A stretch of 64,000 nucleotides of DNA from Crossiella sp. SN42 (GTDB lineage: Bacteria; Actinomycetota; Actinomycetes; Mycobacteriales; Pseudonocardiaceae), in assembly GCF_023897065.1 (NCBI RefSeq), contig NZ_JAMHIV010000002.1:310001-374000 (forward strand), written 5' to 3'. The notes beneath the pieces are model-generated. The model saw only the letters and a program-made list of their open reading frames with translations. It had not been told where the DNA came from and did not search any database. A program made the translations under genes and the position numbers. Below, one piece after another: positions 44,027 through 51,668 of this stretch (within the stretch, counting starts at the first letter, position 1; the number at the start of each line of letters is the position of its first letter).

Positions 44027-44469
44027 CCGGCCGCGACCAGCCTGCACCGCTGTTCGACGTCGAACCGGTGCCCACCGAAGCACTCAGCGGCGACCGGCGG
44101 CGGACCCAGCGACAGGCCGCGGCACTGGCCGGCGGTGCGCACCCGCTCAGCGCTGCATTCGCCCGGCACATCCGGCTGCACGCCGAGGCCGCACCCGCCG
44201 ATGACCGGGCGGCGCCGGGCCGCCGCTGCGGTAACTGCCGCTTCCGCCAGGTGCTGCGGTACCACGCCCGGTCGTACCCGAAGTGCGTGCTGGGCCAGGA
44301 ATCGACGTCCCCTGGCGTGCTGCCGCCCCGGATCACCCACGGCGGCGGCACCGACGTCCGGGCCTGGTGGCCCGCCTGCATCGACCACGAGCACGGCGAC
44401 CCGGCACTGAGCCCCGACGCCGCCCGCTACGTCCCGCACACCGATCGAGAGGACACCAGCAGTGCCTGA
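44023..44469 (+). CDS. Zinc-ribbon-like phage protein, 148 aa
   Basis: 148 residues with four spaced cysteines: RCGNCRF, YPKCVLG and WWPACIDHEHG. The pattern resembles conserved actinophage proteins with a zinc site and no assigned role. ATG 44023 overlaps the stop of the DpdA-like gene, so a link to that activity is possible but not shown. Confidence 0.6.
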   Translation: MTGRDQPAPLFDVEPVPTEALSGDRRRTQRQAAALAGGAHPLSAAFARHIRLHAEAAPADDRAAPGRRCGNCRFRQVLRYHARSYPKCVLGQESTSPGVLPPRITHGGGTDVRAWWPACIDHEHGDPALSPDAARYVPHTDREDTSSA

Positions 44470-44800
44470 CACCCAACCCGAAGAGGACCGCCGTCCATTC
44501 GCGACGTTCCTCATGGAGACCAACCGGGGTCGCACCCACCGTGAGCTGACCGACGCGCTCTACGAGCTGGTGGCCGAGGTGAAGCGCACCGGCAAGCCCG
44601 GGGCCGTCTCCCTGGCCATCACGGTCAAGCCGCAGGCCGGGAACGACGGTCTGGTCATCGTCACCGACCAGATCACCAAGAAGCTGCCCAAGGGCGAGCG
44701 CGGCACGTCGATCTTCTTCGTCGACAACGACGGTGGCCTGCGCCGCGACGACCCCAACCAGAACGTGCTGTTCTACGCCGAGGAGAAGCCCGCCCGATGA
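44462..44800 (+). CDS. Phage hypothetical protein, 112 aa
   Basis: 112 residues with an N-terminal helix (HRELTDALYELVAEVKRTGK) and a beta-rich second half (AVSLAITVKPQ, GLVIVTDQITKKLP, TSIFFVDNDGGL). Such proteins often precede DUF2303 genes in actinophages. GTG 44462. Confidence 0.6.
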   Translation: MPDTQPEEDRRPFATFLMETNRGRTHRELTDALYELVAEVKRTGKPGAVSLAITVKPQAGNDGLVIVTDQITKKLPKGERGTSIFFVDNDGGLRRDDPNQNVLFYAEEKPAR

Positions 44801-45672
44801 ACCCTTACGACGACGAGCACACCGCCGCCTCCGGCACCGAGGCCGCCGCCGCGCTTGGCCGCCTCACCACCAAGGTCGAGCCCTACGTGCTGACCCCGGA
44901 CACCTCGATCGTGGTCACTCGCATCCGCCATGACGAGCGCGTGGTTGTCACCGACCTGGAGAACCACCTCACCGAGCCGGTGGCCCCGCGCGGCCAGGCG
45001 CTGCTGCGTGAGCACAAGCACTTCGCCGCCTACGTCAACCGCTTGGCCAAGCCCGCCAGCACCACCCTGTGGGCCGAGCGCACCGCCGCCACTGTGACCG
45101 CGATCCTTGACGACCACGTCAGCCACGTGACCGCCGGGTGGCGCGAGCACCGCGTTGTGCTGGATCTGGTCCACGACCTGGACTGGAAGACCTGGCAGAA
45201 GTACGACGGCAAGCTGCTGAGCCAGCACGAGCTGGCCGACCTGCTGGAGTCCCTGGCCCACACCGTGGTGTCCCCGGACGCGGCCACGATGATCGAGGTC
45301 GCGACCTCGTTCCGCGCCAAGAGGAACGTGAGCTTCGACAGCGCGGTACGGCTGGACTCCGGCGACACCCAGCTCACCTACGCGGAGGAGACCACAGCCA
45401 CCGCGGGCCGCAAGGGCAACATCGAGGTGCCCTCGCAGTTCCTGTTGCGGCTGCCAGTGTTCGAGGGCAGCGAGCCCGCCGACCTGCTGGCGCGGCTGCG
45501 GTACCGGATCGACGGTGGCCGCCTGTACATCGGCTACGCGCTGCACCGGCCCGACGTGGTGGTCACCGCGGCGTTCGAGCGGGTTCTTGCAGAGATCCAC
45601 AAGGACTGCCCGGACCTGCCGATGCTGATGGGCACCGCACCGGACCCGCTGCGCAGCACGGAGCGGAAGTGA
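44797..45672 (+). CDS. DUF2303 (YfdQ-like) phage protein
   Basis: A 291-residue protein matching DUF2303. It has an N-terminal helix, HKHFAAYVNRLAKPASTTLW, a central long helix and the conserved end RLPVFEGSEP to YRIDGGRLYIGYAL. The family is common in temperate phage early regions next to recombination genes; the function is unknown. ATG 44797 overlaps the upstream stop. Confidence 0.82.
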   Translation: MNPYDDEHTAASGTEAAAALGRLTTKVEPYVLTPDTSIVVTRIRHDERVVVTDLENHLTEPVAPRGQALLREHKHFAAYVNRLAKPASTTLWAERTAATVTAILDDHVSHVTAGWREHRVVLDLVHDLDWKTWQKYDGKLLSQHELADLLESLAHTVVSPDAATMIEVATSFRAKRNVSFDSAVRLDSGDTQLTYAEETTATAGRKGNIEVPSQFLLRLPVFEGSEPADLLARLRYRIDGGRLYIGYALHRPDVVVTAAFERVLAEIHKDCPDLPMLMGTAPDPLRSTERK

Positions 45673-45884
45673 GCGAGACCGGGGGCCCGTCGACCGGGCG
45701 GGCCCCCGCCCCCAGCCCGGCCCCCCACCAGCTCGGCGAACCGCTGAACATCGTCACCTGCCGCACCTGCCCGGCTTGCGACTTCCCCGGGGCGATGTAC
45801 GTGCACACGGACTACCGGGTGTACCGGCCGTGCGGCCATGCCTACCGGCTCCCGCCGCTGCCGACACGGCGGCTCTCCCGGTGA
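45669..45884 (+). CDS. Small zinc-binding phage protein, 71 aa
   Basis: 71 residues: a Pro/Ser-rich lead, then CRTCPACDFPGA and a second Cys/His pair (CGHAY), together a likely zinc finger. GTG 45669 overlaps the DUF2303 stop. Function unknown. Confidence 0.55.
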   Translation: MSETGGPSTGRAPAPSPAPHQLGEPLNIVTCRTCPACDFPGAMYVHTDYRVYRPCGHAYRLPPLPTRRLSR

Positions 45885-45982
45885 GCGCCCCGCTCTCCCC
45901 CGCTGACCGGGCCTGGATCGCCGAGGACGCCTGGTACGAGCGGACCGCCGACGCCGCCACCCCCTACGACGACAAGGAGTGA
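45881..45982 (+). CDS. 33-residue phage peptide
   Basis: GTG 45881 to TGA 45982, overlapping both neighbours by 4 nt. The product is acidic and Ala/Trp-rich (ADRAWIAEDAWYERTADA). It is below most gene-calling limits. Only the double overlap and the context support it. Confidence 0.45.
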   Translation: MSAPLSPADRAWIAEDAWYERTADAATPYDDKE

Positions 45983-46785
45983 CCACAGTGGACACCACCG
46001 CTGCCGTGAAGAACGCCGGCATCCGCCGGGTCGACACCGCGAAGAGCCACTACTACACGATCAACGGACGGCGCGCGGTTGGCGTGACCACCGCGCTCAA
46101 CGCCCTGCCAAAGCCGATGTTGGTGCGCTGGGCCGCGCGCACCGTGGCCGAGCACGTCGCCGACCACCTCGACACCGTGGGGGCGATGCTGGTCGAGGGC
46201 GGGCGTCAGCCCACGATCGACTACCTGTCCGGCCTTCCGAACCAGGTCCGGGACAGCGCGGCCGAGCGCGGCACCGAGGTGCACGACCTGGTGTTCCGGC
46301 TCGCCGCAGGCGACGCGGTGGACGTGCCGCACGACGTCGCGCCCTACGTGCGGGGCGCGCTGCGCTACCTCGACGACTACCAGCCGGAGCCCGTGCTCGC
46401 TGAGACGGTGGTGGCCTCCTACGAACACCTCTACGCCGGGCAGCTCGACTCGATCCAGCGCATCAACCAGCGGGGCACGGTGCAGGTGGACTGGAAGACC
46501 GGCCGCGGCGTCTACGGCGAGCACGCACTCCAGCTGGCCGCCTACCGCTTCGCCGAGGTCTACCTCGACGCCGAGGGCACCGAACACGACATGCCCGAGA
46601 TCGACGGCAACTACATCCTGCACATCAAGCCCGATGACTACGAGCTGATCCCCGTGCAGGCCGAGGCCGAGCAGCACGACATCTTCCTTGGCGTGCTGGA
46701 CATGTACCGGCGCGCAGTCCAGTCGGACAAGCTCAAGAAGCTGATCGGCACGCCGCTGCCGAAGCCCTCGGCGGTGGCCGCATGA
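45979..46785 (+). CDS. PD-(D/E)XK exonuclease, Cas4/RecB-like
   Basis: A 268-residue nuclease with the PDDEXK_1 pattern: His102 (GTEVHDL), Asp157 (YAGQLDSI), then Asp171 and Lys173 (VQVDWKTG) and Gln185 (ALQLAAY). These phage enzymes resect double-stranded DNA ends for recombination. It is directly followed by the ERF annealing protein, making a lambda-exo/beta or RecE/T-like pair. GTG 45979, or 45988 nine bases on. Confidence 0.82.
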   Translation: MTTVDTTAAVKNAGIRRVDTAKSHYYTINGRRAVGVTTALNALPKPMLVRWAARTVAEHVADHLDTVGAMLVEGGRQPTIDYLSGLPNQVRDSAAERGTEVHDLVFRLAAGDAVDVPHDVAPYVRGALRYLDDYQPEPVLAETVVASYEHLYAGQLDSIQRINQRGTVQVDWKTGRGVYGEHALQLAAYRFAEVYLDAEGTEHDMPEIDGNYILHIKPDDYELIPVQAEAEQHDIFLGVLDMYRRAVQSDKLKKLIGTPLPKPSAVAA

Positions 46786-47402
46786 TCGAACAGTCCACCG
46801 CTGCACCGACCGTGGTTCAGCTCATCGGCGCCGTGATGCGCGAGGTCACCGCGGTGAAGAAGCGGGACACCAACAGCCACTTCGGCTTCACCTTCCGCGG
46901 CATCGACACCGTGCTGGACAGCGTTGCACCCGCGCTGCGGGACCACGGCGTGGTCATCATTCCCACCGTCCGCGACAAGACCATGGAGAAGGACGGGAAG
47001 AACAACCGGGTCGTGCTCACCGTGGACTACACCTTCTACGGCCCCGCCGGTGACCACATCACCGCCACCGTGGTCGGCGAGGCCATGGACGCCCAGGACA
47101 AGGCCACCAGCAAGGCGATGTCCGTGGCATTCCGGATCGCACTGCTCCAGTGCTTCGCCATCCCCACCGGCGAACGCGACCCGCACGCCGGTGCGCCGAT
47201 CACCACCAAGCTCGCCGCGCTGAAGACGAAGGTGTGGAAGCAGGCCCAGAGCCGCGGCTGGGACATGAACCAGCTCCGGGAGGAGTTCACGCTCTGGTCC
47301 GGTGGCGCCGACATCGAGGTCGCCACCGAGAAGGACCTCACCGACTACCTCAAGCACCTCGACCCGTCCACGGTCACCACGATGCAGCGGCGGCAGCCGT
47401 GA
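46782..47402 (+). CDS. ERF-family single-strand annealing protein
   Basis: A 206-residue ERF superfamily protein. Conserved features are HFGFTFRGIDTVLDSVAPAL, the beta region, and GEAMDAQDKATSKAMSVA. ERF proteins anneal complementary single strands during phage recombination and genome circularisation or replication. ATG 46782 overlaps the exonuclease stop, tying the pair together. Confidence 0.88.
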   Translation: MIEQSTAAPTVVQLIGAVMREVTAVKKRDTNSHFGFTFRGIDTVLDSVAPALRDHGVVIIPTVRDKTMEKDGKNNRVVLTVDYTFYGPAGDHITATVVGEAMDAQDKATSKAMSVAFRIALLQCFAIPTGERDPHAGAPITTKLAALKTKVWKQAQSRGWDMNQLREEFTLWSGGADIEVATEKDLTDYLKHLDPSTVTTMQRRQP

Positions 47403-47815
47403 ACGAGCACGCCGCCCGCCGGACCGTCCGCGAGCGCGCCGCCGGGCTGTGCGAGGTCCGCGTCATGGACGTGTGCACCGGCGGCGGGCAGGACTGGCAG
47501 CACCGCAAGAACAGGTCGCAGGGCGGCAGGTGGGAGCCCAGCAACGGCCTGCTCGTCTGCCGGGCCTGCCACCACCACATCCACACCAACCCGGCCGAGG
47601 CTATGCGCTGCGGGTGGACCGTCTCGGCCTCCGCCGACCCGGCCACCACGCCCGCCCTGATCCACACCGTGACCCTCGGCCACGACTGGATCGTGCTGGA
47701 CGACGCCGGGTTCGTCTTCCGCGCACCGTGGCCGTCGAGCGCGGCCGGTATGCCGGACGACCTGCCCGCTGTTGCCGCGCTGGCGGCGGCCCGGCCGGAA
47801 AGGACCGCCTCATGA
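47399..47815 (+). CDS. HNH-type nuclease-like protein
   Basis: 138 residues. The first 60 hold an HNH-like core: CEVRVMDVC, QHRKNRSQGGRWEPSNGLLV and CRACHHHIH, with two Cys pairs for the structural zinc and the His/Asn catalytic pattern. It could nick or cut DNA, or be a remnant binding fold. It lies far from the terminase genes, unlike packaging HNH proteins. GTG 47399. Confidence 0.75.
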   Translation: MNEHAARRTVRERAAGLCEVRVMDVCTGGGQDWQHRKNRSQGGRWEPSNGLLVCRACHHHIHTNPAEAMRCGWTVSASADPATTPALIHTVTLGHDWIVLDDAGFVFRAPWPSSAAGMPDDLPAVAALAAARPERTAS

Positions 47816-48090
47816 ACCCGACCCAGCACCGTGCGCAGTGCGGCACCAGAGCCGGGTACCTGCGCCACCACAGCAACAAGGAGCTGGCCTGCGACCCCTG
47901 CCTGGCGGCCGCGAACAAGTTCCACACCGCCTACCTCATCCGCCAGGGCACGCAGCGGAGCTGCCGCATCAGCGTCTCCACCCTGCGGCTGCTGCTGGAC
48001 GACCCGACGGCCGGACGTGACGCGCTCGCCGCCGAACTCGGCGACCTGGTGGTCTCGGCCATCAGCGGTACCGCACCCAGCACGCCGTGA
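47812..48090 (+). CDS. Small phage protein with Cys pairs, 92 aa
   Basis: 92 residues. RAQCGTRAGYLRHHSNKELA with CDPCLAA gives a C-x(n)-HH-x(n)-C-x2-C pattern found in many actinophage early proteins, a probable zinc site. The rest is helical. Function unknown. ATG 47812. A hairpin follows the stop. Confidence 0.6.
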   Translation: MNPTQHRAQCGTRAGYLRHHSNKELACDPCLAAANKFHTAYLIRQGTQRSCRISVSTLRLLLDDPTAGRDALAAELGDLVVSAISGTAPSTP

Positions 48091-48096
48091 CCGCCC

Positions 48097-48130
48097 GGTG
48101 GCCGCCGCAGCGTGACCTGCGGCGGCCACC
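48097..48130. terminator. Hairpin inside the early operon
   Basis: GGTGGCCGCCGCA (48097-48109) and its exact complement (48118-48130) give a 13-bp stem with an 8-nt loop and no U-tract. It lies in the only sizeable gap of this part of the operon, just before the next ribosome site, and may attenuate rather than stop transcription. Confidence 0.6.
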
Positions 48131-48155
48131 CGCACCACCCCGGAAGGAGGCGGAC

Positions 48156-48692
48156 ATGCGCCGCACCAGCACAACCCCCGTGGCCAGCACCACGCCGAGC
48201 AAGACGCACTACGCGACGCAGATGGTGCCGCTGGCCGCGCGCATCGTGGCCGCGGTGCACGACGACGGCCCCGACGAGCTGCGCGAGGCCCTCGGCCGCG
48301 CGCTGGCGGTGACCCCAGCCGCCGGGGTCGACCCCTACGTCACCCTGACGGTGATCCTGGCCGCCATGGTCGACCCGGCCCGCAGCCCGCAGCAGCTGCT
48401 GGCCTGGACCGGCCCGCTCGGCGGTGTCGACGCGGTCACCCCGCCCCCACCGTCCACTGTGGACATTGGAGCGGATCGCGCCCGGCTGGACCCACGCGTC
48501 GTCGAGTTCTGCGTGGACGGCCTGATTCCGGCCTCCCGGCTGCGCCCGCGTGAACGGGCTGAGGCGGTGCGCATCCTCAGCGAACGCGGCTTCCAGGTGC
48601 CCGAGATCGCCGGGAAGCTCGGCGTCACCATCCGGACGGTCCAGCGCCTGCGCGCGGCCGCCAGGCAGCAGAACGGCTCGGTGGCCGCGTGA
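48156..48692 (+). CDS. Phage helix-turn-helix protein
   Basis: 178 residues. A helical first half is followed by a Pro-rich linker (PPPPSTVD) and a C-terminal helix-turn-helix (about 140-170; GFQVPEIAGKLGVTIRTVQR). It probably binds DNA as an early regulator or works with the replication genes that follow. ATG 48156 has GGAAGGAGG upstream, a strong ribosome site after the hairpin. It overlaps the initiator gene as GTGA. Confidence 0.7.
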   Translation: MRRTSTTPVASTTPSKTHYATQMVPLAARIVAAVHDDGPDELREALGRALAVTPAAGVDPYVTLTVILAAMVDPARSPQQLLAWTGPLGGVDAVTPPPPSTVDIGADRARLDPRVVEFCVDGLIPASRLRPRERAEAVRILSERGFQVPEIAGKLGVTIRTVQRLRAAARQQNGSVAA

Positions 48693-49651
48693 CCCGCGTG
48701 TCCGTCTTCGCCCCGGTTCGCTGGGCCAAGACGGTCCCGCCGATCCTGCGCAGCGACGGGCAGCCGGACCAGACCGCGCACTACGTCCTACTCGCGCTGG
48801 CGACGTGGGCCAACGCCGACGGCACCGGCGCGCGCCCCAGCGTGCGCCAGCTGGCCCAGGCCACCTACAGCGACACCACCACCGTCGAGCGCGCCCTCGA
48901 CCGCATCCAGGCCGCCGGGCTGATCTCCAAGACCTGCGACCTCAACGGCACCTCGGTGTGGACGCTGCACCTGACCGTCGTCCACGACGGACCGACGATC
49001 ACCGACCGGCGGATCGAGCGGCGGCGTGCGACCGATGCTGAGCGGCAACGGCGACGGCGTGCCCGGCGCGCCGGGCAGGTGGGCCGTCACGCAGTGGGAG
49101 AGCGTGACGTCACGCCCTCGGACACCGTGACAGCACCTGTGGATAACCCTGTGGACAACCCCGATGTCACGCAGTCCCACACCGTGACCTACCCGGTAGG
49201 TCACGGTGTCCCGCCCCGTGACGTCACGGGGTCCGACACCGTGACGTCACGCACCCAGGACCGTGACACCCGCAGGTCAGAGGTGGTGTACCAGCCATTA
49301 CTAACCAGCCATCTTAACCAGCCAATAACCCTCTCCCCCGACGCTGCGCGCCGGGAGGACTTCGACGAATTCTGGTCGATCTACCCCCGCAAGGTCGGCA
49401 AGACCGCCGCACGGAAGGCCTGGGATCGAGCACTCCGGGACGCCACCCCCGAGGCGATCCTCACCGGCGCCGCCCGCTTCGCCGCCCAGCGCGCCGGGCA
49501 GGACCCGAAGTTCACCCCCCACCCGGCCACGTGGCTCAACGCCGGGCGCTGGGACGACGAGGACACCCCCGGCCTGCGCGCGGTTTCCGGCGGCTACCGG
49601 CCCTGGGCCAACCCGGCCAACCACGACGCCTACGACGAGGAGCTGCTGTGA
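48689..49651 (+). CDS. Phage replication initiator (O-like), carries the origin
   Basis: 320 residues in three parts. About 20-95 is a winged helix-turn-helix (SVRQLAQATYSDTTTVERAL). About 110-210 is a low-complexity linker whose DNA is full of repeats. About 220-300 is a C-terminal domain (FDEFWSIYPRKVGKTAARKA) common in phage replication proteins and thought to contact the helicase or its loader. The layout matches lambda O-type initiators: binding domain, origin in the linker, helicase-contact domain. The DnaC-like loader follows directly. GTG 48689. Confidence 0.75.
   Translation: MTRVSVFAPVRWAKTVPPILRSDGQPDQTAHYVLLALATWANADGTGARPSVRQLAQATYSDTTTVERALDRIQAAGLISKTCDLNGTSVWTLHLTVVHDGPTITDRRIERRRATDAERQRRRRARRAGQVGRHAVGERDVTPSDTVTAPVDNPVDNPDVTQSHTVTYPVGHGVPPRDVTGSDTVTSRTQDRDTRRSEVVYQPLLTSHLNQPITLSPDAARREDFDEFWSIYPRKVGKTAARKAWDRALRDATPEAILTGAARFAAQRAGQDPKFTPHPATWLNAGRWDDEDTPGLRAVSGGYRPWANPANHDAYDEELL
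49081..49330. other. Putative phage replication origin inside the initiator gene
   Basis: The segment holds a 14-bp palindrome GCGTGACGTCACGC (49102-49115), a 31-bp perfect palindrome (49179-49209; arms ACACCGTGACCTACC), an 18-bp palindrome CCCCGTGACGTCACGGGG (49214-49231) and GTGACGTCAC again (49241-49250). CACCGTGAC or its complement recurs throughout. Two exact DnaA boxes lie side by side: TGTGGATAA (49138-49146) and TGTGGACAA (49150-49158). An AT-rich stretch follows with CCAGCCA three times (49291, 49305, 49318). Iterons, DnaA boxes and an AT-rich flank together are what an origin looks like. Confidence 0.75.
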
Positions 49652-50301
49652 ACACCCCCGCCACCCTCACTGAGCGGTTCCCCCACCTCGACCTGGACCC
49701 GGTCTGGATCGCCGAGAACATCGAGCGCGGTCGCGAGCGCATCACCAAGGTGCCCCCGCGCTACACCACAGCCGCCGCCACCGAGCCCACGGTGCAGGCC
49801 TGGGTCGCTGAACTGCTCGACCTGGCCGTCGAGCGCTCCCACGTCGGCTGTGTGTCGGTGCGCTCCGGGCCGTCCCTGCTGATCCTCGGCCCGACCGGCA
49901 CCGGCAAGACCTTCCAGGCCTACGGCGCGGTCCGCGCCCTGGCCATCTCCGGTGCGCAGTGCCCGTTCAAGTTCGCCACCGCGGCCGACCTCTACGCCGA
50001 ACTGCGGCCCCAGTCCCGTGTGGACACCGAACGGCTGTTTCAGCGGATCGCCGACGCGCGCCTGCTCGTCATCGACGACCTGGGGGCCGCCAAGGGGTCG
50101 GAGTGGACTGAGGAGATCAACTACCGGTTGATCAACCACCGCTACGAGCACGAACTGCCGACCCTGATCACCAGCAACATCCCGGCCCGCGAGCTTGGGG
50201 CCGCGGTTGGCGAGCGGGTCGCCTCCCGGCTGGTGGAGATGTGCCGCCGGGTCACCCTCCGCGGCGAAGACCGCCGCCGGGCCGCGGCGGCCCAGTCGTG
50301 A
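49648..50301 (+). CDS. DnaC-like helicase-loader ATPase
   Basis: 217 residues of the IstB/DnaC AAA+ group. Walker A is LGPTGTGKT, Walker B LLVIDDLGAAKGSEW, sensor I LITSNIPARE, with an arginine finger region VASRLVEMCRRV. It should load the host replicative helicase at the origin bound by the upstream initiator. GTG 49648 overlaps the initiator stop. Confidence 0.9.
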   Translation: MNTPATLTERFPHLDLDPVWIAENIERGRERITKVPPRYTTAAATEPTVQAWVAELLDLAVERSHVGCVSVRSGPSLLILGPTGTGKTFQAYGAVRALAISGAQCPFKFATAADLYAELRPQSRVDTERLFQRIADARLLVIDDLGAAKGSEWTEEINYRLINHRYEHELPTLITSNIPARELGAAVGERVASRLVEMCRRVTLRGEDRRRAAAAQS

Positions 50302-50555
50302 CCGGCCGCCGGAAGATCGCGTTGGCCTGGGTGACCTGCGGTGCGTGCGGCAGGCGCTCCTACCGCACCCGCAGCTTCGCGCGCCGGGTCGCCAAGCTCG
50401 CCCACCCCAGCCAGCACATGCGCCCCTACCCCTGCCGCTACGGCGGCACCGGCTGGCACCTCAGCCCTTGGAAGCCCCCGGCTGATCAACACAAGCCAGA
50501 GACCCCCGCAACGGCCCCTGGCTTCCCCGTCAGCGAACGAACGGAGCAGACATGA
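50298..50555 (+). CDS. Small zinc-binding phage protein, 85 aa
   Basis: 85 residues, basic. CGACGRRSYRTRSFA with a later Cys/His pair (CRYGGTGWH) suggests a zinc ribbon. A Pro-rich tail follows. GTG 50298 overlaps the loader stop, and its end overlaps the RusA gene. Function unknown. Confidence 0.55.
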   Translation: MTGRRKIALAWVTCGACGRRSYRTRSFARRVAKLAHPSQHMRPYPCRYGGTGWHLSPWKPPADQHKPETPATAPGFPVSERTEQT

Positions 50556-51037
50556 CCTCCCGGACCACTCCGACCACTGTGGACGATCTCAGCCACACCG
50601 CGGTGGTCCTGTTCGTCGCCGGTCTGCCCGCACCGCAGGGCAGCAAGCGCTACCTCGGCCACCGGCGCCCCGTCGAGGACTCCGCCGGCCTCCCGTCGTG
50701 GCGAGCTGACGTCCGTGAGGCACTGGCCAAGGCCTGGCGCACCACCGCCTTCGACGGCCGCGAGGTCGCCCGCGCCCCGCTCCAGTGCGCCGTCCAAGTC
50801 GGGCTGGAGTTCGTGCTCCGCCGCCCAGCCAGCACCCCGAAGCGGCGCACACCGCCCGCGGTCCGGCGCCCGGACCTGGACAAGCTCGCCCGCGCCGTCC
50901 TGGACGCCATCACCTCCGCCGGTGTCTGGGCCGACGACGCCCAGGTCATCCAGCTGCACGCCAGCAAGCGCCTCGCCGAGCCGGGCGAGCACACCGGCTG
51001 CCACATCCGGATCACCCCCATCACCCAGGAGGCGTGA
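50552..51037 (+). CDS. RusA-family Holliday junction resolvase
   Basis: 161 residues matching RusA-type crossover junction endonucleases. It has GLPAPQGSKRYLGH near the start and the catalytic acidic cluster RPDLDKLARAVLDAITSAG followed by WADDAQV. RusA cuts four-way junctions left by phage recombination and replication, debranching DNA before packaging. ATG 50552. Confidence 0.9.
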   Translation: MTSRTTPTTVDDLSHTAVVLFVAGLPAPQGSKRYLGHRRPVEDSAGLPSWRADVREALAKAWRTTAFDGREVARAPLQCAVQVGLEFVLRRPASTPKRRTPPAVRRPDLDKLARAVLDAITSAGVWADDAQVIQLHASKRLAEPGEHTGCHIRITPITQEA

Positions 51038-51286
51038 ATGAACAGCCATACCCACCCAGACCCTTTCCAGGGCATGGGAGCCAGCACACTCAAGGTCGAC
51101 GGCCAGCCGATCGCCAAGGTCACCTCCTGCGAGATGGAGATCTCGAAGTACGGGCCGGCCACGCTGGCGATCGAGCTGGCGCTGACCCCCAAGTTCGAGC
51201 TGAACCGCCAGCTGCAACTGATCGTCGATCACGCCACCCGCGCCGCGCTGGTCGCGCTCGGCTGGACCCCGCCGGACGGTGCGTGA
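51038..51286 (+). CDS. Phage hypothetical protein, 82 aa, LGWTPP family
   Basis: 82 residues, beta-rich, ending LVALGWTPPDGA. A protein encoded between terminase and portal (55807) ends LLTKLGWTPPGEDS and has a similar layout, so the two are likely paralogues. Function unknown. ATG 51038 follows the RusA stop directly. Confidence 0.55.
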   Translation: MNSHTHPDPFQGMGASTLKVDGQPIAKVTSCEMEISKYGPATLAIELALTPKFELNRQLQLIVDHATRAALVALGWTPPDGA

Positions 51287-51606
51287 TGCACACCGACCCG
51301 ACCCGCTGCCCCATCCCTACCTGCAACATGGTGCTGCCCGACGGCCTGACCTGGTGCAGCGACAGCCACCACCGCCTGTGGCTGGCCGGGAAGTACAACA
51401 TCCGCCAGCTCGACGGCACCGGCAGCTCGACCGGCGCGCACCGGTCCGCGCCCACGGCGACCGCGGCGGCCGGGATCGCCGTGGTCCGCCCGGAGCCGCC
51501 CGCCGCACCGCCGGTCACCACCGCGGTGCACCGCCCCGCCGAGCACCCCACCCCGGGCCTGCTCGCCCGCCTCATCGCCCGCAAGCTCGGCCGGCGGTCG
51601 GCATGA
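51286..51606 (+). CDS. Phage protein with N-terminal zinc motif, 106 aa
   Basis: 106 residues. CPIPTCNMVLPDGLTWCSDS and a following HHRLW give a compact C-x4-C-x(10)-C-x(4)-HH zinc pattern. The rest is Ala/Pro-rich with a basic helix at the end. ATG 51286 shares a base with the upstream stop (TGATG). Function unknown. Confidence 0.55.
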   Translation: MHTDPTRCPIPTCNMVLPDGLTWCSDSHHRLWLAGKYNIRQLDGTGSSTGAHRSAPTATAAAGIAVVRPEPPAAPPVTTAVHRPAEHPTPGLLARLIARKLGRRSA

Positions 51607-51668
51607 ACGAGCCGACGCCCGCCGCGCTGGAGCGGATCGCCGAGTTCATCACCGGGAGGCCCCGTTGA
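51603..51668 (+). CDS. 21-residue phage peptide
   Basis: ATG 51603 to TGA 51668 encodes a single amphipathic helix (PTPAALERIAEFITGRPR). Both ends overlap neighbouring genes by 4 nt. It may be a coupling leader for the downstream TTG-start gene rather than a functional peptide. Confidence 0.35.
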   Translation: MNEPTPAALERIAEFITGRPR

